Positions 26,301-35,149 of a stretch of DNA of 64,000 nucleotides are shown here, one piece after another; position 1 is the stretch's first letter, and each line of letters begins with the position of its first letter. A program made the translations under genes and the position numbers. Source of the DNA: Arthrobacter sp. 18067 (GTDB lineage: Bacteria; Actinomycetota; Actinomycetes; Actinomycetales; Micrococcaceae). The notes below the pieces were generated by a model. It made no database searches. It worked only from the letters and a program-made list of their open reading frames with translations, and was not told the DNA's origin. The DNA is taken from assembly GCF_902706295.1 (NCBI RefSeq), contig NZ_CACSJJ010000018.1, positions 1 to 64,000 of the forward strand, given 5' to 3'.

Positions 26301-27572
26301 GTGTCCGTAAAACTGACACGCAGGAAACGCTTCGCAGCAATGGGGTTGGGTCTGGCTTTGTTGGCGGGGCTCCTCTCGGGCTGCGCCGGGGAGCCGGACA
26401 AAGAGACCATCCGTTTTACGTTCAGCAAGCGTGAAGCCATCGGTTTCATGACCAAGCTCGTTGCCGAGTACAACGCTTCGCAGAACGACACCGAGGTTGT
26501 TCTGGACACTTCGGGTGTGGATGTGGTGTCCGCGAGCTTCGTTCGCGGCAATCCGCCGGACATCGCGCTGGCAAACTACAACATGGAGACCTCGCGCTTC
26601 GTTCAGCGTGGGGTGTTGAGCGACTTGTCCGGCACGGACGCTGCATCCCGGATCCGTGAGGATCTGCAGCCGTTGATGGACCAGTATGGCTCGTACCAGG
26701 ACCGGACCAGCGCCCTTCCGTATTCGGTCATGGCGTCATCGGTGATCTACAACAAGGAGATCTTCGCTGCCAACAACATCAAGGTGCCCACCACTTGGAC
26801 CGAGCTGATCGCAGCGTGCGACCAGTTGAAGGCTGCAGGTGTGACGCCGTTCTACGCCACCTGGAAGGACGACTGGACCATCGCCCAAGGGTGGTTTGAC
26901 TACTCGGTAGGCGGTCAGGTGGACACCCTCGACTTCTTCGACAAGCTGGCAGTGGAAGGCACGGAAGTGGGGCCGGAGTCCTCTGTTTCCTTCCAGAAAG
27001 ACTTCGAGCAGCCCGTCGCCAAGATGCTGAAGCTCGCCACCAGCTACGTGAACAAGGATGCTGCCAGCCGGGCATACGGTGACGGCAACCTGGCATTCTC
27101 GCAGGGCAAGGCTGCGATGTACCTGCAGGGCCCGTGGGCCTTCAGCGAGATTGCCAAGACCGCCCCTGACCTCAAGCTGGGCACCTTTCCGCTGCCGATG
27201 ACCGAGGATCCCCAGGACTTGCGGGTCCGCGTCAACGTTGACCTCGCGGCGTGGATACCGGAAGCGTCCAAGCACAAGGAAGCTGCGCGTGATTTCCTCG
27301 AGTACCTCTACAGGCCGGAAGTGATTGAGGCCTACAACAAATCGCAGTTGGGTTTCACGCCCACCAAGGATTCTGCCGTTGTTCCTGATCCCCGGATTGA
27401 AGGGATGGTGCAGTACTACGACAAATCCCAGGTCTACCAAGGCCCGTCGGTGCTGGTGCCGCGCACCATTCCGATCATGAACTACACCCAAGCACTCGTG
27501 TTCGGCGCAAACCCGTCATCCACCCTCAGCACACTCGACGCAGATTGGGCGCGCCTGGCGTTCCGCCAGTAG
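26301..27572 (+). CDS. Alpha-glucoside-type sugar-binding lipoprotein (ABC)
   Basis: A 423-residue solute-binding protein of family 1. The GTG start at 26301 has AAAGG six bases upstream. The signal sequence ends in the lipobox LLSGC (Cys at about residue 28), so the mature protein is lipid-anchored outside the membrane. The rest follows CUT1 binding proteins ('SALPYSVMASSVIYNKEIF', 'GKAAMYLQGPWAFSEI'). It is first in an operon with two permeases, next to a GH13 alpha-glucosidase, so its ligand is probably an alpha-glucoside such as maltose, trehalose, sucrose or isomaltose. Confidence 0.92.
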   Translation: MSVKLTRRKRFAAMGLGLALLAGLLSGCAGEPDKETIRFTFSKREAIGFMTKLVAEYNASQNDTEVVLDTSGVDVVSASFVRGNPPDIALANYNMETSRFVQRGVLSDLSGTDAASRIREDLQPLMDQYGSYQDRTSALPYSVMASSVIYNKEIFAANNIKVPTTWTELIAACDQLKAAGVTPFYATWKDDWTIAQGWFDYSVGGQVDTLDFFDKLAVEGTEVGPESSVSFQKDFEQPVAKMLKLATSYVNKDAASRAYGDGNLAFSQGKAAMYLQGPWAFSEIAKTAPDLKLGTFPLPMTEDPQDLRVRVNVDLAAWIPEASKHKEAARDFLEYLYRPEVIEAYNKSQLGFTPTKDSAVVPDPRIEGMVQYYDKSQVYQGPSVLVPRTIPIMNYTQALVFGANPSSTLSTLDADWARLAFRQ

Positions 27573-27595
27573 CACCGAACCAGGGAGTCAACATC

Positions 27596-28555
27596 ATGTC
27601 CATCATCACTTCACCCACCACATCCGGTCAGGGTGGCCCAAAGCACGGTGGCCCAAAGCAAGCTACCCGAAAACAGGGCCGTCAACGGCAGGGCAGCAGG
27701 CGTCGGGTCGAACCGATCTTCTATCTCTTCCTTGTGCCGAGCCTTGTCCTGTTCACTTTGGCCATCACCATTCCTGGCATCGTCGGCATCTTCTTCAGCT
27801 TTACGGATTCCATCGGAATCGGTGATTGGGAGTTCGTCGGCCTGACCAACTACATCGCGATCTTCACTGACCCCGCAATCCTGCAGAGCTACCTGTTTAC
27901 CTTCGGGTTTTCCATCGTCACAGTGATCGCGGTCAACGTAGTCGCCTTCCTTCTCGCCGTCGGGTTGACGTCGCGCATCCGGATGAAGTCGGCATTGCGG
28001 ACCATCTTCGTGATTCCGATGGTGGTTTCGGGCATCATCATCGCCTACGTCTTCAACTTCCTGTTCTCGAACTCGCTGCCGTCGCTGGGTGCTGCGGCCG
28101 GGATTCCTTGGTTGGAGAGCAGCCTGTTGGCGAATCCCGATTTCGCGTGGGTAGCCATCGTGCTGGTGACGGCCTGGCAGGCTGTACCCGGTGCCCTGCT
28201 CATCTACATCGCCGGCCTCGTTGCCGTGCCGGGGGATGTTTATGAGGCAGCGGAAATCGACGGTGCGAGCAAGTTCCAACAGCTGCTGAAGATTACTCTT
28301 CCCCTGGTGTCGGGTTATGTGGTCATCAATATCATTCTCGGGTTCAAGGGTTTCCTTAATGCGTACGACATCATCGTTGGCCTAACCAATGGTGGTCCGG
28401 GAACCTCAACCCGGAGCATCGCGATGACTGTTATCTCGGGCTTCAACGGCGGCGACTACGCCTACCAAATGGCCAATGCGACGATCTTCTTCGTGGTGGC
28501 CATCGTTATCTCTCTCGTACAGCTCTCGCTGACTCGCGGACGGAATGCACTGTAA
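27596..28555 (+). CDS. Alpha-glucoside ABC transporter permease, MalF type
   Basis: A 319-residue permease with six predicted helices and the EAA loop 'EAAEIDGASKFQQLLKITL'. The ATG at 27596 is preceded by CAGGGAG. An earlier start in the same frame would overlap the binding-protein gene and has no ribosome site. The basic N-terminus (KQATRKQGRQRQGSRRR) is cytoplasmic. It forms the channel with the next permease. No ATPase gene is in the locus. Confidence 0.92.
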   Translation: MSIITSPTTSGQGGPKHGGPKQATRKQGRQRQGSRRRVEPIFYLFLVPSLVLFTLAITIPGIVGIFFSFTDSIGIGDWEFVGLTNYIAIFTDPAILQSYLFTFGFSIVTVIAVNVVAFLLAVGLTSRIRMKSALRTIFVIPMVVSGIIIAYVFNFLFSNSLPSLGAAAGIPWLESSLLANPDFAWVAIVLVTAWQAVPGALLIYIAGLVAVPGDVYEAAEIDGASKFQQLLKITLPLVSGYVVINIILGFKGFLNAYDIIVGLTNGGPGTSTRSIAMTVISGFNGGDYAYQMANATIFFVVAIVISLVQLSLTRGRNAL

Positions 28556-29415
28556 TGACGATCGGATCGATGACCAACAATTCCAGCTCCAAAGTTGAGC
28601 GCGTCAACTGGTCGGCAACAACCGTCCTGGTCCTGTGCGCGGTGACTGTGCTCCTACCGCTGTATGTCACGGTTTCCATGGCGTTCAAGACCCAAGGGCA
28701 GGCAGTGGATGGCAATGCCTTCTCCTTCCCCGCCCCGTTCAGCCTCGACGGCTTCGTACAGGCCTGGACGCTGACGAACTTCCCGGTCGGTGCAGCAATG
28801 TCCTTGCTGGTGACGGCGGGGACCGTGGTTGCCACCATCATCCTGGCTGCCTTCGCCTCGTACGCGATTGTGCGCAACTGGGAGCGCCGACTGTTCCGCT
28901 ACTCGTTCTTCTACCTGCTGGGGGCAATGTTCATTCCGTTCCCAGTGGTAGCGCTGCCGCAGATCCAGCTCACAGGCCGCCTTGGCCTCGACAACCCATT
29001 CGGCGTGATCCTGCTGGCCACCATGTTCCAGCTGAGCTTCAGCGTTCTCCTGTTCACAGCTTTCCTCCGGTCCATCCCCATGGAACTGGAGGAAAGCGCC
29101 AGGATCGACGGCGCTACGACCTGGCAGACCTTCTGGAAGCTGATCTTCCCCTTGCTGGCTCCCATGAGTGCGACCGTGGGAATCTTCGCATTCCTCTATG
29201 CATGGAACGACTTCATGATGCCCTCGCTGATCATTTCCGATCCGGCGCTGCAGACGCTCCCAGTGCGGCAGAACCTCTTCCAGACCCAGTTCAGCAACAA
29301 CTACCATGTGTCCTTCGCGTCCTACCTGATGGCGATGGCGCCGGCAATCATTGCCTATCTGTTTACGCAGCGGTGGGTCATGGCAGGCGTTACCCAGGGA
29401 GCCGTCAAGGGCTGA
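28555..29415 (+). CDS. Alpha-glucoside ABC transporter permease, MalG type
   Basis: A 286-residue permease with six helices and EAA loop 'ESARIDGATTWQTFWKLIF'. Its ATG shares a base with the stop of the previous gene (TAATG), so translation is coupled. The C-terminus 'GVTQGAVKG' matches the MalG end that contacts the ATPase. As in the lacZ cluster, the ATP-binding subunit must come from elsewhere. Confidence 0.92.
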   Translation: MTIGSMTNNSSSKVERVNWSATTVLVLCAVTVLLPLYVTVSMAFKTQGQAVDGNAFSFPAPFSLDGFVQAWTLTNFPVGAAMSLLVTAGTVVATIILAAFASYAIVRNWERRLFRYSFFYLLGAMFIPFPVVALPQIQLTGRLGLDNPFGVILLATMFQLSFSVLLFTAFLRSIPMELEESARIDGATTWQTFWKLIFPLLAPMSATVGIFAFLYAWNDFMMPSLIISDPALQTLPVRQNLFQTQFSNNYHVSFASYLMAMAPAIIAYLFTQRWVMAGVTQGAVKG

Positions 29416-29460
29416 CCTTGTTGACCTTCAACGCCCGGGCGTTTCATACTGGTCCGGGAT

Positions 29461-29478
29461 ATAAATTTAGATTCTAAA
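29461..29478. promoter_or_regulatory. ROK operator upstream of the alpha-glucosidase gene
   Basis: ATAAATTTAG (29461-29470), the same box as before the regulator and ABC operon, overlaps the palindrome TTTAGA-T-TCTAAA (29466-29478). It ends 13 bases before the GTG start, and just before the ribosome site AAAGGAG. Confidence 0.6.
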
Positions 29479-29491
29479 TCAAAGGAGTTTC

Positions 29492-31246
29492 GTGAGCACC
29501 TCCGCCGCTCAGGCCCACCGTACCGACGCAGACCGCATGGCCGACCCCAACTGGTGGCGCCAAGCGGCTGTCTACCAGATCTACCCCCGCAGCTTCCACG
29601 ACGCGAACGGCGACGGACTCGGAGACATCAAGGGCATCACCGCGAAGGTTCCCTACCTCAAGGAACTGGGCATCGACGCCGTATGGCTGAGCCCGTTCTA
29701 TCCCTCGGCCCTGGCTGATGGCGGCTACGACGTGGATGACTACCGCAACGTCGACCCGAAGCTGGGGACGCTTGAGGACTTCGACGAGATGGCCGCAGCG
29801 CTGCACGCGGCAGGCATCAAGATCGTGGCGGACATCGTCCCCAACCATTCCTCCGACCGCCATGAGTGGTTCAAGGAAGCCTTGGCCTCACCCAAGGGCT
29901 CTGCTGCCCGCGAGCGCTACATCTTCCGTGATGGGAAGGGCGAGAACGGCGAACTGCCGCCGTCCGACTGGGACTCCGTTTTTGGTGGCCCCATCTGGGA
30001 TCGCATCACGGAGCCGGACGGCACACCCGGACAGTGGTACCTGCACATCTTCGCCAAGGAGCAGCCGGACTTTAACTGGGAGAACCCGGAGATCCGCGAG
30101 GACTTCCTGAAGACCCTCCGTTTCTGGTCGGACCGTGGCGTGGACGGTTTCCGCATCGACGTCGCCCACGGCATGGCCAAGGATCTTTCCGAGCCGCTGC
30201 CCATGAAGGCCGACCTGGAGGCCAAGGCCCACGGTACCGATGGCTTCACTGATGGGTCCCACCCGTTCTGGGACCGCGATGAAGTCCACGAGGTCTACGC
30301 CGAGTGGCGCAAGCTCTTCAACGAGTACAACCCGCCCCGTACCGCTGTTGCCGAGGCCTGGGTCCACGAGTCCCGCCGTGCCCGGTATGCCAGCCCCGAA
30401 GGACTGGGCCAGGCATTCAACTTCGATCTCCTGCAGTCCGATTTCGATGCTGCATCGTTCCGGAAGATCATCACGGACAACCTGGTGGCGGCGAAGGAAT
30501 CAGGTGCTTCTTCCACCTGGGTCTTCTCCAATCACGACGTCGTCCGCCACGCCACCCGCTACGGCCTGCCCAAGGGCGGTTCGGTAGCCCAGGGCACCAA
30601 CGCGGCCCAGGACGTCACCGGGGGCAAGCCCAAGGGCCAGGACGGCAAGGGCTGGCTGCTGGCCGGCGGTCCGGCTGAAGAGCTCGACGTCGAACTTGGC
30701 TTGCGTCGTGCCCGCGCCGCGACACTCTTGCTGCTCGCGCTTCCCGGCTCGGCCTATCTCTACCAGGGCGAAGAGCTTGGCCTGCGTGAGGTGTCGGAAA
30801 TTCCTGACTCCGAACGCCAGGATCCGTCCTTCTTCCGCAACCCGGGTGTGGAAATTGGCCGTGATGGTTGCCGCGTGCCATTGCCGTGGACCGCGGAAGG
30901 CTCGTCGTTCGGCTTCGGTGCGGGCAAAGCGCATCTTCCCCAGCCGGGGTGGTTCAAGGATTACGCAGTGTCCACGCAGGAAGGCGTGGAAGGGTCCACC
31001 CTGGAGCTCTACCGCAAGGCCTTGGGCCTGCGCAGCGAACTCCAGGCGGACGAGGAACTCGAATGGGTGGAAACCGGCAACCCGGACGTGCTGCACTTCA
31101 GCCGCCCCGGTGGCTGGCACACGGTGACCAACTTCGGTACCGATCCCGTTGACCTTCCCGAGGGCGACGTCGTCGTAAGCAGCGGCCCGCTGGAAGACGG
31201 CAAACTCCCTGCCGACACCACTGCGTGGATTGTCCGCAACGCCTAA
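29492..31246 (+). CDS. Alpha-glucosidase, GH13 oligo-1,6-glucosidase/maltase type
   Basis: A 584-residue cytoplasmic enzyme that releases glucose from imported alpha-glucosides. The GTG start at 29492 follows AAAGGAG. GH13 regions are complete: 'WWRQAAVYQIYPRSF', region I 'DIVPNHSS', region II 'GFRIDVAHG' with nucleophile D223, region III 'AVAEAW' with acid/base E288, and region IV 'FSNHDVVRH' with D349. A C-terminal beta domain follows. The Val after the nucleophile region and overall length match alpha-glucosidases rather than amylases. It shares the ROK-box with the regulator and transporter. Confidence 0.92.
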   Translation: MSTSAAQAHRTDADRMADPNWWRQAAVYQIYPRSFHDANGDGLGDIKGITAKVPYLKELGIDAVWLSPFYPSALADGGYDVDDYRNVDPKLGTLEDFDEMAAALHAAGIKIVADIVPNHSSDRHEWFKEALASPKGSAARERYIFRDGKGENGELPPSDWDSVFGGPIWDRITEPDGTPGQWYLHIFAKEQPDFNWENPEIREDFLKTLRFWSDRGVDGFRIDVAHGMAKDLSEPLPMKADLEAKAHGTDGFTDGSHPFWDRDEVHEVYAEWRKLFNEYNPPRTAVAEAWVHESRRARYASPEGLGQAFNFDLLQSDFDAASFRKIITDNLVAAKESGASSTWVFSNHDVVRHATRYGLPKGGSVAQGTNAAQDVTGGKPKGQDGKGWLLAGGPAEELDVELGLRRARAATLLLLALPGSAYLYQGEELGLREVSEIPDSERQDPSFFRNPGVEIGRDGCRVPLPWTAEGSSFGFGAGKAHLPQPGWFKDYAVSTQEGVEGSTLELYRKALGLRSELQADEELEWVETGNPDVLHFSRPGGWHTVTNFGTDPVDLPEGDVVVSSGPLEDGKLPADTTAWIVRNA

Positions 31247-31269
31247 GGGTGGCCGGTAAAACTATAAGT

Positions 31270-32229
31270 ATGACTATTGCGAACGGGCGTGGACGCCTCA
31301 TCTATGGCTGCATGGGACTCGGCGGCCCTTGGGACGGCACGTCTTACGGTGCTGCCGAGATTGATCAAGCTGCTGCTGTGATTGACGCCGCGCGGGGCAT
31401 CGGCATCGAGCTTTTCGACCATGCTGATATCTACCGCAGCGGAAAGTCTGAGGCCGTCTTCGGTGAAGTCCTCGCCCGTTCGCAGGGTTTGCGCGCAAAG
31501 ATCCGGCTTCAGACCAAATGCGGGATCAGGCTGGGGGAGCGTGGGCTGGATACACACTACGATCTCAGCAAGGAAGCCATCCTTGAAAGGGTCAACGGGA
31601 GCCTGGAACGGCTCCAAACGGACTATGTCGACGTGCTGCTCCTGCACCGTCCCGATCCGCTGATGGACCCGCACGAGGTAGCGGACGCCGTCGGGCATTT
31701 GGTGGCGGAAGGCAAAGTGCGGCAGCTGGGTGTGTCCAACATGTCCGGCGCGCAGATCGCATTCCTGCAGGACGAGCTGGAGATGCCTGTTGTGGCGAAC
31801 CAGTTGGAGATGAGCCTCCTGCGCCGGGACTGGCTGGAGAGCACCGTGTTGGTCAACCATGCGGAGGGGCTGGGATACAGCTTCCCGCATGGGACTCTGG
31901 AACATTGCATGGCCAAGGGGATTGAACTTCAGGCCTACGGTTCTTTGGCCCAGGGGCGCTACACCGGTGCGAGGCCTGGGAAGCTGTCACCGGCCGAGTC
32001 GGCAACGGCTTCGATGCTGCAACAGCTGGCGGGGGAGAAGGACACCACGCCCGAGGCGGTCCTGCTTGGCTGGCTGATGAAGCACCCAGCCCGGATTTCG
32101 CCCGTCGTGGGAACCACTAACCCCGTACGCATTCAGGCATGCGCTGATGCCGCTTCCGTGGCTGCCACCATGTCCCGTGCCGAGTGGTACGGATTGTGGG
32201 TGGCAGCCCGGGGAACCAACATCCCCTAA
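31270..32229 (+). CDS. Aldo/keto reductase (YdhF-like)
   Basis: A 319-residue NADPH-dependent TIM-barrel oxidoreductase. The catalytic Tyr and Asp are in 'FDHADIYRSGKSEAVFGEVL', the catalytic Lys in 'LQTKCGI', and the His in 'VLLLHRPDPLM'. The cofactor end 'SPVVGTTNPVRI' is conserved. It lies 23 bases after the glucosidase and may be the last gene of that unit, reducing a sugar-derived carbonyl. The start at 31270 was chosen because the frame upstream overlaps the glucosidase; its ribosome site is weak. Confidence 0.87.
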   Translation: MTIANGRGRLIYGCMGLGGPWDGTSYGAAEIDQAAAVIDAARGIGIELFDHADIYRSGKSEAVFGEVLARSQGLRAKIRLQTKCGIRLGERGLDTHYDLSKEAILERVNGSLERLQTDYVDVLLLHRPDPLMDPHEVADAVGHLVAEGKVRQLGVSNMSGAQIAFLQDELEMPVVANQLEMSLLRRDWLESTVLVNHAEGLGYSFPHGTLEHCMAKGIELQAYGSLAQGRYTGARPGKLSPAESATASMLQQLAGEKDTTPEAVLLGWLMKHPARISPVVGTTNPVRIQACADAASVAATMSRAEWYGLWVAARGTNIP

Positions 32230-32240
32230 TCCCGTTTTAA

Positions 32241-32306
32241 CCCAACTGAGTCGCAGTTGTGCGCGTTATGACCTCTCAAAACGCGCTCAACTGCGACTCA
32301 GTTGGG
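32241..32306. repeat. Very long perfect inverted repeat between convergent genes
   Basis: CCCAACTGAGTCGCAGTTG (32241-32259) pairs with its exact complement at 32288-32306. After one mismatch a further 7 bp pair (GCGCGTT/AACGCGC), leaving a 12-base loop. It lies between the convergent aldo/keto reductase and dioxygenase genes and may act as a bidirectional terminator or be a copy of a dispersed palindromic repeat. Confidence 0.8.
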
Positions 32307-32332
32307 TGGGAACAGCAACACATGGAGTGCGC

Positions 32333-33265
32333 CTACGATGCGTGGCTGATCGGCGCCACCACAGAATACGTGCTCGAATCACCCTGGATAGCCTGGCTGG
32401 GCTTGCCGTCGATGCTCACGGGAACGTCGCCGGCAATGGTCACGCGGTTGAGTTTGCGCGGCTGGCCATCGTAATTGTCCGGGGCGTAGTGCTGGGTGAT
32501 GCGGTTGTCGAACAGGACCACCTGGTTCGGTTCCCAGTTCACCCTCACCACGTTCTCCGGACGAGTTACGTAGGCCTGCAGCAGGCGGATGATGTCCTTG
32601 GATTCAGTGTTGGACAGTCCCACGATCCTGAGCCGCTGCGCGAAGCCCCCAATGAACAATCCGCGCTCGCCGGTCAACGGGTGGACCCGCACCACGGGGT
32701 GTGCGGTCTCGAACTTCAGGCGCGTGAATTCCTTGCGGCGTTCTTCGGCGTTGGAGTGCTCAAGGTTCTTCGGCACGGAGTAGTCGTAGTCATTGGTGTG
32801 GATGGCCCACAGGTTGTCCGCGAAGCTGCGCAGTTCCTCCGGGAGGTCCTGGTAAGCGCCGGCTGAGGACGCGATCAAGGTTTCGCCACCGTAGGCGGGA
32901 AGATCGATGCTGCGCAGCGTGGAAGCCTGGGGCGGGTTGACCACGAACGTGACGTCAGTGTGCCAGTTGTTGGCCGAGCCGTTCTCGCTGTCCACGGGCA
33001 GGACGTTCTCCTCGCCCTCCACGGAGGCCACGGTGGGGTGGGCCTTGGTCAGGGGTCCAAAGTGCGAAGCGAACTTCACCTGCGCCTCATCGGTCAGAAT
33101 GTTGGCCTCGCGGAACACCAAAGCCTTGTGTTCGTTGAGCGCAGCCCTGATCTGCGCCACGGTGTCCTCGCTGAGGTCTCCGCTGATGTCCAGTCCGCGG
33201 ATTTCTGCTCCGATGCGGGAGCCGAGTTTGGCGAACTCGAGTTTGGTTTCGGTAATGACGGTCAT
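32333..33265 (-). CDS. TauD/TfdA-family Fe(II)/2-oxoglutarate dioxygenase
   Basis: A 310-residue enzyme. Iron ligands are visible as H102 and D104 in 'NNWHTDVTF' and the distal His in 'RITQHYAPDNY', with the 2-oxoglutarate Arg in 'RKLNRVTI'. The family splits taurine, other sulfonates, or alkyl sulfate esters to release sulfite or sulfate. It is the last gene of a minus-strand operon with an Ssu/Tau-type ABC importer, so its role is sulfur scavenging from organosulfur compounds. The sequence looks as near to alkylsulfatase AtsK as to TauD, so the substrate is left open. Confidence 0.87.
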   Translation of the reverse strand: MTVITETKLEFAKLGSRIGAEIRGLDISGDLSEDTVAQIRAALNEHKALVFREANILTDEAQVKFASHFGPLTKAHPTVASVEGEENVLPVDSENGSANNWHTDVTFVVNPPQASTLRSIDLPAYGGETLIASSAGAYQDLPEELRSFADNLWAIHTNDYDYSVPKNLEHSNAEERRKEFTRLKFETAHPVVRVHPLTGERGLFIGGFAQRLRIVGLSNTESKDIIRLLQAYVTRPENVVRVNWEPNQVVLFDNRITQHYAPDNYDGQPRKLNRVTIAGDVPVSIDGKPSQAIQGDSSTYSVVAPISHAS

Positions 33266-33321
33266 GACGTTGTTTCCTTACTTGTTGTGATGGTGCTTGC
33301 GGCGGGTGCCGCGTGGGTGGG

Positions 33322-34257
33322 TCAGGAAGCGGCGGCACCGACAGCGGTCCGCCAGCGGGAGAAATGCCGCTCAAGGGCGACCAGCAGGAAGTTCACGCCG
33401 AGCCCCAGCAAGGACACCGTGAGGATGCCCGCGTACATGTCCGGGATCAGGAAGCTGCTTTGCGCGTTCACGATCAGGTAGCCCAGGCCGGCCTTGGCGC
33501 CCACCATTTCGGCGGCGATCAACACCAGGATGGACGCGGTGCCGGCCATGCGGATACCGGTAAAGATGGTGGGCACCGCGGATGGAAGGATGACCTTCTG
33601 GAAGAGCCGGAAGCTGTTGAGGCCCAGGGAGCGCGCAGCCCTGATCAGGAGCGGATCCACGGTCTTCACGCCGGCAATGGTGTTGAGGAGGACCGGGAAG
33701 AACGCAGCGTAGGCCACGATGCTGATCTTTGATTCCTCGCCAATTCCCAGCAGCAACGTGAACACCGGCAGCAAGGCCAGTGCTGCAGTGTTGCGGAACA
33801 GTTCCAGCAGCGGGTTCAGGACCGAGTTCAGCCGTCCGTACCAAGCGATAAGCAAGCCAAGCGAAACACCCGCCACCAGCGCTGCGCCGAAACCGGCCAC
33901 CGAACGGGTGAGGCTGGCCGCGATGTGGCCCTGGATGGTTCCTGATTCGAACAGCTTGCCCCACGCGAGGAGCACTTCGTGAAGGGGCGGCAGGAACACC
34001 CGCGTAGACGGGCTGGCCAAGTACGTCGGTCCGAGCTCCCACAACGCGAGGAACGCCAGGACCGCTGCGGACTTCCACAGACCCGACCCGACGACTCCGG
34101 CGACGCGTCGAACTGTGCCGGGTGCCGGCGTCGTACTCTCTGTAGCTGACGGTCTTGCAGCGGAAGGGTCAATGGCGGAACGTTCGACGGCGGTACGCGC
34201 GTCGGTTGCTTCGCCCGCCGCGGGCGCCGCTTCAGTTTGCGTGAGCGTGGTGGTCAT
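33322..34257 (-). CDS. Sulfonate-type ABC transporter permease, SsuC/TauC family
   Basis: A 311-residue membrane protein with about six helices after a long Thr/Ala-rich N-terminus. The cytoplasmic loop 'RAARSLGLNSFRLFQKVILPSAVPTIFTGIRM' is the ATPase-docking motif of the nitrate/sulfonate/taurine permease family. Its start overlaps the stop of the ATPase gene by one base (TGATG). It transports the organosulfur compound captured by the lipoprotein. Confidence 0.9.
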   Translation of the reverse strand: MTTTLTQTEAAPAAGEATDARTAVERSAIDPSAARPSATESTTPAPGTVRRVAGVVGSGLWKSAAVLAFLALWELGPTYLASPSTRVFLPPLHEVLLAWGKLFESGTIQGHIAASLTRSVAGFGAALVAGVSLGLLIAWYGRLNSVLNPLLELFRNTAALALLPVFTLLLGIGEESKISIVAYAAFFPVLLNTIAGVKTVDPLLIRAARSLGLNSFRLFQKVILPSAVPTIFTGIRMAGTASILVLIAAEMVGAKAGLGYLIVNAQSSFLIPDMYAGILTVSLLGLGVNFLLVALERHFSRWRTAVGAAAS

Positions 34258-35147
34258 CAGGCTGCGCTCCTTTCAGTGATGGTGGTGGCGGGCTCGTCCG
34301 GCGCGCTTCCGTCCGGAAGGATCTTGCGGTGGCCGGCGTCCTGGGCACGGCGGACTTCGTCGTGCAGGAGCGTCCAGACCTGATGGCGGTGCTCCACGAA
34401 GGCCGGATTTGAACGGATGTCGCCGTCGCCGTCGCGGTCCGGGATGTTGATGTCCACGATTTCCTTGAGGCGGCCGGGGCGGGCGCTCAGCACAGCGACG
34501 CGCTCGCCGAGGTACACGGCCTCGTCAATGCCGTGCGTGATGAAGACAATCGTCTTGCCCGTGGCCTTCCAGATCCTGAGGAGCTCATCCTGCAACTGCT
34601 CGCGGGTCTGCGCATCCAAGGCGGCAAACGGTTCATCCATGAGCAGCACGTCCGGCTCGTATGCCAGGCTCCGGGCGATGGCGACGCGCTGCTTCATGCC
34701 GCCGGAAAGCTCGTGGGGATACCGGTCCTCAAAACCCGCCAGGCCCACCAACGCCAGGTATTCGCTGGCTTTCGCTGCACGTTCGCGGCGGTTGAGCTTC
34801 TTGCCGTCAGGGCCCACGCCTTCGAGTCCGATGGAGACGTTGGCTGATGCAGTCCGCCACGGGAACAACGCGTACTGCTGGAACACCACGGCGCGGTCCT
34901 TGCCCGGCCCTGTGACTGCTTTCCCATCCACCAGGACTTCACCTGATGTCGGCGTTGAGAGTCCGGCCAGCAGGTCCAGCAGTGTGGTCTTGCCCGATCC
35001 GCTGGGGCCCACCAAAGTGAGGAACTCGCCGTCGCGGACATCCAGGCTGAGGGAATCGATGGCGGTGAGCCGGGTGGCGCTGGTTGTCTTGGTGGCCCGG
35101 ACAGTGAATTCCTTGGTGACGTTCCGGAGGCTGATTTTCGCTGTCAT
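34257..35147 (-). CDS. Sulfonate-type ABC transporter ATP-binding protein, SsuB/TauB family
   Basis: A 296-residue ATPase: Walker A 'VGPSGSGKTTLL', Q-loop 'VVFQQYALFPWRT', signature 'LSGGMKQRVAIARS', Walker B 'VLLMDEPFAALD' and switch His in 'VFITHGIDEAV'. The ATG at 35147 has AAGGGAT upstream; a longer frame runs into the binding-protein gene. It energises import with the permease encoded downstream. The C-terminal 60 residues extend beyond the usual core. Confidence 0.93.
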   Translation of the reverse strand: MTAKISLRNVTKEFTVRATKTTSATRLTAIDSLSLDVRDGEFLTLVGPSGSGKTTLLDLLAGLSTPTSGEVLVDGKAVTGPGKDRAVVFQQYALFPWRTASANVSIGLEGVGPDGKKLNRRERAAKASEYLALVGLAGFEDRYPHELSGGMKQRVAIARSLAYEPDVLLMDEPFAALDAQTREQLQDELLRIWKATGKTIVFITHGIDEAVYLGERVAVLSARPGRLKEIVDINIPDRDGDGDIRSNPAFVEHRHQVWTLLHDEVRRAQDAGHRKILPDGSAPDEPATTITERSAA

Positions 35148-35149
35148 GG

